From contig JANPIV010000063.1 of NCBI GenBank assembly GCA_031425155.1, forward strand, positions 1 to 64,000: a stretch of 64,000 nt of DNA, in the 5' to 3' direction. A program made the translations under genes and the position numbers. Position 1 is the stretch's first letter. The number at the start of each line of letters is the position of its first letter. The DNA comes from M3007 sp031425155. Lineage in GTDB: Bacteria; Bacteroidota; Bacteroidia; Chitinophagales; Saprospiraceae. This document shows, one piece after another, positions 55,034 to 62,079 of this stretch. Under the pieces are notes generated by a model. That model saw only the letters and a program-made list of their open reading frames with translations. It was not told the DNA's origin and made no database searches.

Positions 55034-55191
55034 CTGTACCAGCGGGTTCAGCCGCCGATTGAATTGTTTTGACAGGATCAACCGGACCGCAAGATTTTTA
55101 GCATAAATCTTACCCTGTTTTATCTTGGCAATCCTGTCTAAAAAGCCTTTGGCTCTAGGTTAAGAAGCGGCGGCTGAACCCGATGGTACAG
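55034..55191. repeat. 158-bp inverted-repeat element between the two RNA copies
   Basis: Its 24-bp ends match with one difference: CTGTACCAGCGGGTTCAGCC continuing to 55057, and the complement at 55168-55191. Inside lie GACAGGAT and ATCCTGTC facing each other. No coding capacity. A third, similar 18-mer (CTGAACCCGCCGGTACAG) lies at 55356-55373, after RNA copy 2. Confidence 0.8.
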
Positions 55192-55225
55192 CATTGAAAC
55201 GTCATGGCCCACTTTTTTATGTTAT

Positions 55226-55347
55226 ATGTAACAAGCAACAACAGCACAGTGAAACAGACGAAGATTGTTGCTACCCAATTCTGAACTTTTCATGAGATTA
55301 TATACGGGAAACCGGCGCGGTGCAAACGAGCACCGCGCTTTTTTTTT
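55226..55347 (+). ncRNA. Putative small structured RNA, copy 2
   Basis: The 5' stem is AGCAACAA (55234-55241) with TTGTTGCT (55265-55272) around a 23-base loop. Compared with copy 1, two base pairs are changed on both sides (T-A to G-C and T-A to C-G), so pairing is kept. The remaining 3' part and terminator (55315-55347) are identical except for one base deletion and one substitution. The promoter is unclear; CACTTTTT at 55210-55217 is a weak candidate. Confidence 0.65.
55315..55347 (+). terminator. Terminator of small RNA copy 2
   Basis: Same 9-bp GC stem and nine T as copy 1. The converging TonB receptor gene ends at 55391. Confidence 0.9.
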
Positions 55348-55390
55348 GCCCCAACCTGAACCCGCCGGTACAGTTCTCCCCAAACCGGGG

Positions 55391-57619
55391 TTAAAAACCC
55401 ACACGCAGCGTCACGAACAGATTCCGCCCCGGCGCATTAATGCCCGACCCGAAAGTGCGATATTGCGTATCGAGAATATTTTCCAAACCTGCCTGCACGT
55501 TCAGAAAACGATTGAAGCGATAGCCACCCCGCAGATTCAGCGTCAGCCAGCCCGGTATCCCGTCGGCAGGAGCGTATTGCAGATTGTCTTCGCCTTCCAA
55601 GTTATAATCTGAGAGTTTCTTCTGCCCGTTAAATAGCATGAAACCCTCTACCGTCGCTTTGGTCGTATGCCAGCGGAAGCCCACCCGGCCATACACGGGT
55701 GGAATGTGATCCAGCGGCGTATCCGCCTCACCCTCTTCGCCCTGAATACGGCCATGCGTATAAGCGACCGAAGCGTACAAAGCCAAATCGGTATATACAT
55801 CGGCATTGATGCTGCTTTGAAAGCCCCACAGATTGGCTGTACGTTTGTTTTGTGCGGCTGCCACGCGGGTCAGTTTGCCATCATATTCCACGAAATCCTC
55901 TCCATTGAACTGAAACAAATCCGTCACAATAGCATCGCGGAAAGCAGTCACCCAAAGCACATTTTCCCAGCGCAACTTATTAGTCAATTGGCGGGTGATA
56001 TTTACGTCGAAATTGTAGGTCTTTTCCGGTTTCAAATCAGGATTGGGCACCAGCAGCAATATGTCGGATTGACTGTCGAATACTTTGGCCAGGTCGTCCA
56101 CATTCGGCGTCCGAAATCCGGTAGAACCATTGAAAGCGACCCGCCAGCCTGCGCTGCCATTCCACACCGCACCAATATTACCCGATACCACGGGGTTGCG
56201 CTGTTCAATGCTCGAGAAAGGGAATTTGAAAAAAGTAGTGTCCTCAAAATTGGCACTCAAATTGGAAATGCCGACCCGCAACCCTTCGCTGAAAGTCCAC
56301 TCGCTATTAGCCCGGCCTTGCCAGTGGTGCGTGGCATACGCGGCAGCGTTCGTCATTTGGCTGCCCCCATCCGAGTAACGGGTGCTGGCGGCCCCTACTT
56401 CGCCAGTTTTTACATTGGTGCTAATAGCCATCGAAGTCACGTCATTGTGCTGGCCATCCACGCCGAGGCTCAGCGATTGCAGGCCCCAATTCCGCTGCCC
56501 ATTAATGGTCAATCCGGCCACCGCGACTTGCTCGGTGCGGCTGGTCAGGCTATCCTTACCAAAACTGCGCGAGTGGCGACTCTCCTCGATGTCCTGGTAA
56601 CTGGCCGTCGCCTGCAAACCACCGTTGAACCAGCCCGCCTGCGCCAGACCAAAAGTGTAAGCTGCCAGTAAACGCTTTTGCGGGCCATAGTACCATTCGG
56701 CAGAATTCAGGCCGCGTCCGCCACTACCGGGGTCCGTAAGGCGGTCATACCGCGGAATGTCCGTTGAGTTGCTCCATTGCACGTTCAGGGTATGGCTGCT
56801 GTTGGCGTTCGGGCGATACACGATTTTTTCCAACAGGTCACTTTGGCGGTATCCGCTGAATTTTTGCACGTACGGGTCGGCATTTTTCACCAAAGAATCC
56901 TGGCCGTTGATGCGCTCTGCGTAAAAGTTTCTTTTGCCAAAAAAAGAGCCGAAACCATTTTGCTCGCCCATGCGCAAATCGCCGAAGTCGCTGAATGTGA
57001 ACGAAGTAAGTGATCCCCATTTTTCTCCGGCGACACTTATATCGGCATGTCCGGTCTTTTCTTCATTGACCGTACCATAACGAAAAAAGCCATTGCCGGT
57101 AGTTTTCAACCCTGCGCCTGCCTCCGCGAAGGTGGGATTTTTGGTGTAAAAACAAATGGCTCCGCCCAGGGCATCCGTGCCATACACGGTAGAAGCCGGG
57201 CCATACAGTACTTCCACGCGCTCCAATACGGCATTATCCATCGTCATAATATTTTGCAGATGGCCCGCGCGATAGATGGCATTGTTCATGCGCACACCAT
57301 CCACGACCAGCAGCACGCGGCTGGCCTCAAAGCCCCGAATGGCAGGGCTGCCTCCACCTTGCTGGCTTTTCTGCACGAACACGGTACCGGTATTTTGCAG
57401 CAAATCGGCGTTGGTCTGGGCATTGGCCTGTTCTATTTCGGCTTTTGGCAGGACAACCACCTGCTGTGCCACCGCGCTGCGGGCCTGACTGACGCGATTG
57501 GCCGAAATGACGGTTTCGCGCAGCGGCACGGCTTTCAGTGTGGTATCCAGTGGGGCTTGTGCAAGGGCTGAAAAATTGAAAAAGACAGTGACAATGAGTG
57601 ATATATATAATTTTTTCAT
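55391..57619 (-). CDS. TonB-dependent outer membrane receptor
   Basis: A 742-residue receptor. The start at 57619 gives a signal peptide (MKKLYISLIVTVFFNFSALAQ); the frame opens 15 codons earlier. The plug domain has RETVISANRVSQA, GSPAIRGFEASRVLLVVDGVRMNN and ERVEVLYGPASTVYG; this pattern resembles heme/hemoglobin-type receptors (TIGR01786-like), but the ligand is not proven. About 22 beta strands follow, with a C-terminal Phe (NLFVTLRVGF). The N-terminal carboxypeptidase-like domain of SusC types is absent. A repeat element (57747-57903) separates it from the small membrane protein gene upstream. Confidence 0.92.
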   Translation of the reverse strand: MKKLYISLIVTVFFNFSALAQAPLDTTLKAVPLRETVISANRVSQARSAVAQQVVVLPKAEIEQANAQTNADLLQNTGTVFVQKSQQGGGSPAIRGFEASRVLLVVDGVRMNNAIYRAGHLQNIMTMDNAVLERVEVLYGPASTVYGTDALGGAICFYTKNPTFAEAGAGLKTTGNGFFRYGTVNEEKTGHADISVAGEKWGSLTSFTFSDFGDLRMGEQNGFGSFFGKRNFYAERINGQDSLVKNADPYVQKFSGYRQSDLLEKIVYRPNANSSHTLNVQWSNSTDIPRYDRLTDPGSGGRGLNSAEWYYGPQKRLLAAYTFGLAQAGWFNGGLQATASYQDIEESRHSRSFGKDSLTSRTEQVAVAGLTINGQRNWGLQSLSLGVDGQHNDVTSMAISTNVKTGEVGAASTRYSDGGSQMTNAAAYATHHWQGRANSEWTFSEGLRVGISNLSANFEDTTFFKFPFSSIEQRNPVVSGNIGAVWNGSAGWRVAFNGSTGFRTPNVDDLAKVFDSQSDILLLVPNPDLKPEKTYNFDVNITRQLTNKLRWENVLWVTAFRDAIVTDLFQFNGEDFVEYDGKLTRVAAAQNKRTANLWGFQSSINADVYTDLALYASVAYTHGRIQGEEGEADTPLDHIPPVYGRVGFRWHTTKATVEGFMLFNGQKKLSDYNLEGEDNLQYAPADGIPGWLTLNLRGGYRFNRFLNVQAGLENILDTQYRTFGSGINAPGRNLFVTLRVGF

Positions 57620-57695
57620 TGAAATGTTGCTTGGTGAAATGACAGGACCAGCCACGTAAAGCAACCATTCTGGAAGCCTGACGCAGCCATCAGCC

Positions 57696-57720
57696 CCTGT
57701 AAGTTTTGAAACTTACGAGG
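57696..57720. repeat. Short palindrome CCTGTAAGTTT-type
   Basis: CCTGTAAGTTT and AAACTTACGAGG face each other with a 2-base centre and one mismatch. Similar short palindromes of AAGGTTTT type occur at 58507-58539. Confidence 0.55.
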
Positions 57721-57746
57721 TCTAAAAAAGCGGGAAAAATGGTAAC

Positions 57747-57903
57747 TGTTTAGGTAGCCGCAGCGCGGCGAAATATTTGTAGGCTATTCCTCATCAGGCC
57801 TTAGAGGTGCAGCGCACCGGAGCGCGTTTCGGTGCGCTGCACCTTCAAGCAGGGCTCTTCTATCTGCTACAAGTATTTAGGGGCGCTGCCCCTGTGCTAA
57901 ACA
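57747..57903. repeat. 157-bp inverted-repeat element, relative of 1-266
   Basis: Ends are TGTTTAG and CTAAACA. The core carries GGTGCAGCGCACCGG, its complement GGTGCGCTGCACC, GGGGCGCTGCCCC and TATTTGTAG, all shared with the palindrome at 1-266. Arms are imperfect. It lies between the small membrane protein gene and the TonB receptor gene; the whole gap 57620-57926 holds only this and the short palindrome at 57696. Confidence 0.8.
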
Positions 57904-57926
57904 TCTAAGGAAATGGTCGAAAAGAA

Positions 57927-58454
57927 TCAGCCTTTCGGCGGTGGGATCAACTGCGATGGCTGGTATTGCGCATCCATCAGCCGATAATGAAAGCAGACAA
58001 CTGTTGGTATATCAAACAGTTGCGGCAAAACAGGCGACTCCGGCAGCAAATAAACGCCGCCTATCCATTGCAGCAACCAGGTGCGCAGCGGCAGTGCGGT
58101 CGAACGTTCAGTGGAAAGTAAACTGGACAGCGTTTGCAACAAGGCTTCTTCAGGCCGATCATGGTAGAGTTCGAGGCAAACAGAATCACCCTGTGGCACT
58201 TGACCAAGTACATCATACATCTGGCCGGCCAGCCGTATTTCCTGCTTGCCTACCCACAGTTTAGCCAAGTCAGCCGCCGAAATAGTCAAATGTTGCAGTG
58301 GTGCTTGCGCAGCAGAGAAAGTTTTTTCCGCCGAAGATTTGGCCTCTACCATCGCGCCACACCATACAATATACCAGCCCACTGCCTGAAAAACCAGCAG
58401 TGTGCCGAGCGCGAAGACCCAGCATGATCTTTGATGTCGAGGGGTAGGAAGCAT
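57927..58454 (-). CDS. Small membrane-anchored hypothetical protein
   Basis: A 175-residue protein with one N-terminal membrane helix (about residues 12-33, CWVFALGTLLVFQAVGWYIVW) and a soluble remainder outside the cytoplasm. The order, a single-helix protein directly before a TonB receptor on the same strand, recurs in Bacteroidota and suggests a shared regulon. I do not recognise the family. The tail is Pro-rich (SQLIPPPKG). Confidence 0.6.
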   Translation of the reverse strand: MLPTPRHQRSCWVFALGTLLVFQAVGWYIVWCGAMVEAKSSAEKTFSAAQAPLQHLTISAADLAKLWVGKQEIRLAGQMYDVLGQVPQGDSVCLELYHDRPEEALLQTLSSLLSTERSTALPLRTWLLQWIGGVYLLPESPVLPQLFDIPTVVCFHYRLMDAQYQPSQLIPPPKG

Positions 58455-58506
58455 AAGTTACTTCGCCGTTTCTTACCAAGAATTATATACTGTATTTAGG
58501 TAATTA

Positions 58507-58539
58507 AATCCTATAAGGTTTTGAAAACCTTATAGGATT
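58507..58539. repeat. Perfect 16-bp-arm palindrome
   Basis: AATCCTATAAGGTTTT and its exact complement around a single G. It lies upstream of the 58454 start codon. Confidence 0.75.
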
Positions 58540-58650
58540 GCCGAAAACTCCAATATAATTCTGTGGGTATATTTAATCCTACTTGTGAGACCGCCACAAA
58601 GTAAAGGCAAAAATACTTAGTAGTTCATTGAAATTACGCTAAGAGAAATT

Positions 58651-58680
58651 TTGCGTAAGTCATTGGCTTTCATTGCCAAT
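58651..58680. repeat. 30-bp interspersed repeat, copy 2
   Basis: Matches 36155-36184 with one difference. It lies 59 bases beyond the stop of the FtsX-like permease gene. Confidence 0.7.
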
Positions 58681-58738
58681 CCCGATAAAACCGGGATGTC
58701 GCCTTGCTCCATTTGCTTGTTGCCTCTTGCTATTTTAC

Positions 58739-61315
58739 TTACACCTCTGCCCGCAACACTTCCAGCGGCGGCTTACGCACCACATCCCGACTATTCAACA
58801 GTCCGATCAGCACGGTAATACTCGTGATAATCACGAAGGTCCAGACCAGCGGCCACCATTGCGTAGAAAATGGAATATGAAAGGCAAACCGAGCCAGGGC
58901 CCAGGCGCCGATCACTGAAAGACCGACCCCCGCCAGGCAGGACAACGCACCCAGGAAAAAATATTCGATGGCATTGATCCAGAGGATTTGGCGACGGCTC
59001 GCGCCCAATGTGCGCAGCAGTACGCTTTCGCGAATGCGGGCAAATTTGCCCTGATAAATCGAACTAATGAGTACCAGCAGGCCGGTAAGGATGCTGAACA
59101 TGGCCATAAAGCGGATCACAAAAGACACTTTGCGCAGCACTTCATCCACCGATTTGAGGATTTGCGTCAGGTCAATGGCCGACACGCCCGGATAGCGGCG
59201 CACCAGTTCCGACTGAAAAGAGGCCGACTGTTCCGCACTGCCCACCCGCGCCACGATGACGTGAAACTGCGGTGCCTGCTCCAACACGCCACGCGGAAAC
59301 AGCACCAAAAAGTTGGTCTGTAACCGTCCAAAGTCCACTTGCCGGACACTGCCAACTTCGCATTCCAGCGCGGCTCCCTGCACATTGAAGACGATTTTGG
59401 TACCGATTTTGGCCTTCATGGCCTTTTGCAGGCCATCCGAAATAGAAACTTTGACCGGCTGACCGGGCGTGGTATAATTCCCTTCCCAGGTTCCCTCGAG
59501 GATTTTTTCGGACTCAATCAGCGTATCGCGGAAAGTCACGCGGTACTCGCGATCCCAGACCCAGTTGGGCATGGCTTTACTGGTGTCGGCATCATCGGGC
59601 GGCCCTTCGCGCCTGTTTTGCTCTTGGTCTTGCGGTTCACTCTCGTCCAGGGGTTTGGTCTGGCCGTCAATAGTTTCGATCCGCGTAGTGATGACCGGCA
59701 CTTGTTGTAAAATAGTCAAGCCTTTACCTTGTGCCAGGGTCGCAACGCTATCTTTATCAGCCGATTGAATATCAAAAAGAATCATATTAGGCTGATTGCC
59801 ACTCCCGGAAAATTCGACCTGTTTCAGAATTAAATTCTGCACCAAAAACAGCGTAGAAAGCAGCATCGTACCCAGGCCAATAGTCACGACCAGCAGCACA
59901 GTTTGATTCTCCGGGCGAAACAAATTGGCGATGCCCTGCCGCCATACGTAACTCCATTTTTTCGGAAAAAACCGGCGCAGCAGCCAAGTCAATAATTGAG
60001 CGATGGCAAACAAAACGAAAAAAGCCACCGCAATACCGCCAATGAAAAAGGCTGTTTCCTGCCAGGTACCGATCAGCCAGCGGGTAAATAGCACGATGGA
60101 TGCCGTAATCAGTGCATACACCGACCAGCGCAGGCCGCGTCCGGAAGGTTCTTCGGCATTGAAAGAAGCGCGCAGGGTACGCAGCGGCGAGGTGGTCAAA
60201 ATGCCCGAAAGAGGCAACAACGCGAACAACACCGCCACCGAAAGGCCCAGCAAAACGCCCTGCGCAATGGCCGTCCAGGAAAAATTGGTGCTCACATCGG
60301 CAATGGGCAACAAATCTTTTACGAGCCAGGGCAATAATTTTTGAATCAAAGAACCCAATATCGCTCCCGCCAGCGCTCCTAGCAGACCAATGCCCGCTAC
60401 TTGCACCAGATATACATAAAAAGCCTTCCGCCCGCTCGCGCCGAGGCAACGCAGAATGGCCACCGTCGGTAGTTTGTCTTTGATGTAAATGTGCACCGCT
60501 CCGGCCACACCAATACAGCCCAACAACAGCGCAATAAAACCAACCAGATTCAGAAAAGTGCCAAAATTGCCGAAGGCCGTGCCAATATTTTTCTTGCGAC
60601 TTTCGACGGTATCCCAATCGAGATTGGCCTTTTCCAGCCGTTTTTCGTAAGGTTTTAGCAGTTCATCTACGTTGGTATTGGCGGGCATTTTATAAAAATA
60701 CTGGTAGTCCACCCGGCTGCCGCGCTGCACCAAACCCGTTGAATCCAGCCAGACCGACGGAATAAACACCGTGGGCGCAATGGCCGAAGCTACCCCGGCC
60801 CGGCCCGGCGAAGAGAGCAATTCGCCTTCCACCACAAAAGTGACATTGCCAATCTGGACGCTATCACCGGCTTTGATACCAAATTGCAGTGACAAAGCGT
60901 GGTCAATCAGGGCTTTTTTGCCGCTGCGAAAGGTCTGCCACGCATTGGCGGGTTCGCTTTTCCATTGACCAAAAAAAGGATAATTGCCTTCCAACGCGCG
61001 GATTTGCGAAAGCCGGGTACCGCCATTGCTGGGGAAACGCACCATGCTCACGAAATTGGTGATCTCCGCTTTTTCGGAACCGGGCAACTCGAACAGCGCG
61101 AGCAACGAATCAGCGGCGGGTGCGCGGGCGTCAATCAGCAGATCGGCGCCGAGCAGCGTCTTAGCCTCGCGATCAATATCGGCGGTCAGGTTGGTACTGA
61201 ACGAGCGCACCGCCGTCAGGGCAGCAATGCCAGCCGTGATGGCGGAAATGAACAGGAAAAGTCGGGCACGATTGCGGCGACTATCGCGCCAGGCCATTTT
61301 CAGGATAAAATTCAT
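58739..61315 (-). CDS. FtsX-like ABC transporter permease (YbbP type)
   Basis: An 858-residue inner membrane protein with about ten helices in two blocks, the arrangement of YbbP. I start at the ATG at 61315 (MNFILKMAWRDSRRNRARLFLF), the usual family N-terminus; the longer frame adds 21 residues. FtsX-type domains are at about 250-390 (VGFIALLLGCIGVAGAVHIYI) and 740-850 (LLTGLLVLISSIYQGKFARIRESVLLRTLGAS). The large periplasmic loops follow helices 1 and around 5. Such permeases normally pair with an ATPase of the LolD/MacB kind, but none is adjacent. Confidence 0.88.
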   Translation of the reverse strand: MNFILKMAWRDSRRNRARLFLFISAITAGIAALTAVRSFSTNLTADIDREAKTLLGADLLIDARAPAADSLLALFELPGSEKAEITNFVSMVRFPSNGGTRLSQIRALEGNYPFFGQWKSEPANAWQTFRSGKKALIDHALSLQFGIKAGDSVQIGNVTFVVEGELLSSPGRAGVASAIAPTVFIPSVWLDSTGLVQRGSRVDYQYFYKMPANTNVDELLKPYEKRLEKANLDWDTVESRKKNIGTAFGNFGTFLNLVGFIALLLGCIGVAGAVHIYIKDKLPTVAILRCLGASGRKAFYVYLVQVAGIGLLGALAGAILGSLIQKLLPWLVKDLLPIADVSTNFSWTAIAQGVLLGLSVAVLFALLPLSGILTTSPLRTLRASFNAEEPSGRGLRWSVYALITASIVLFTRWLIGTWQETAFFIGGIAVAFFVLFAIAQLLTWLLRRFFPKKWSYVWRQGIANLFRPENQTVLLVVTIGLGTMLLSTLFLVQNLILKQVEFSGSGNQPNMILFDIQSADKDSVATLAQGKGLTILQQVPVITTRIETIDGQTKPLDESEPQDQEQNRREGPPDDADTSKAMPNWVWDREYRVTFRDTLIESEKILEGTWEGNYTTPGQPVKVSISDGLQKAMKAKIGTKIVFNVQGAALECEVGSVRQVDFGRLQTNFLVLFPRGVLEQAPQFHVIVARVGSAEQSASFQSELVRRYPGVSAIDLTQILKSVDEVLRKVSFVIRFMAMFSILTGLLVLISSIYQGKFARIRESVLLRTLGASRRQILWINAIEYFFLGALSCLAGVGLSVIGAWALARFAFHIPFSTQWWPLVWTFVIITSITVLIGLLNSRDVVRKPPLEVLRAEV

Positions 61316-61458
61316 GGGTATTGGGCGATGGATGGTTCGCCGCTGCGCTAAACGGGAGAAAAGCGGAAGGGTTGGCAAAAAAAGACGAAGGGGGAAGTTT
61401 TAAGTATGAACTATGAAGTATGAACTATAAAAGAAGCATGAACTATCAACTTGAAAAA

Positions 61459-61839
61459 ATGGACATTGCCTGCGGCAGGGACCGTTTTTTTCAAATTTTA
61501 GGCGAAAATGGGCTGTTGGTGTACCATTCCGACCGGGGTTCGCAGTACTGTTCCAATCTGTACACCGAGTTTTTAATCCAAAATCACATCCAAATCAGCA
61601 TGGCCGAAACAGGCAATTGTTATCAAAACGCTTTGGCCGAACGCGTCGACGGCATCTTGAAAATGGCGTTTGAAATGGCATCGGGTTTCCCTTCCAAATC
61701 CATGGCCATCCAAGTAACTCCAAAGGCTATACATGACTACAACTGCCTCAGACCACATCTGAATTTGAACTACAATAACCCGCAAACCGTCTTTGATACC
61801 AGCATCCAAAATATCAACAAACAATTTTTTGTTCCTTGA
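61459..61839 (+). pseudogene. Internally deleted IS3-family transposase (OrfB)
   Basis: The frame begins CGRDRFFQILGENGLLV, like the N-terminal region of OrfB (VGRDKFFxLLRExxLLV), then jumps to YHSDRGSQYCSNLYTEFL, which carries the second catalytic Asp, and later NALAERVDGILK with the catalytic Glu. About 100 residues with the first catalytic Asp are missing in frame. The codons before 61459 come from a TATGAACTATGAAG-type spacer. Not expected to be active. Confidence 0.85.
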
Positions 61840-61891
61840 TTTTTAAGCCCCTCTTTTTACCAAAACTGTCAACTTATTTCAGGACGGGTCA
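61459..61891 (+). mobile_element. Right-end remnant of an IS3-family element
   Basis: Contains the internally deleted transposase piece and the right-end sequence TTATTTCAGGACGGGTCA near 61874-61891, typical of IS3-family ends in this phylum. No matching left end or OrfA is found upstream; the left boundary lies in spacer repeats. Confidence 0.7.
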
Positions 61892-61937
61892 GAAGTACGA
61901 ACTGTGAATTATGATTATTTTGGTGTAATGTGAGTGC

Positions 61938-62000
61938 TTGAGGATGTGAGTATTCGATCAATTACCTGATTGTCAAGTCTTTTGACCGAATACTCACCTC
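61938..62000 (+). repeat. Interspersed repeat, copy 2
   Basis: Matches 28224-28289 in opposite orientation; the arms GTGAGTATTCG and CGAATACTCAC face each other at 61946-61997. It lies between the IS3 remnant and the M4 protease gene. Confidence 0.75.
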
Positions 62001-62079
62001 TTTTAAATACTCAAAAAATATGGTTTACAAGGCACTATAAAACCATAAGTCATTACGCTACTCATAGTTCATACCTCCC

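Noticed and set aside
54901..55347. CRISPR array, tracrRNA or retron explanation for the RNA pair
   Set aside because: Only two copies, no spacers of regular length, and no cas or reverse transcriptase gene nearby.
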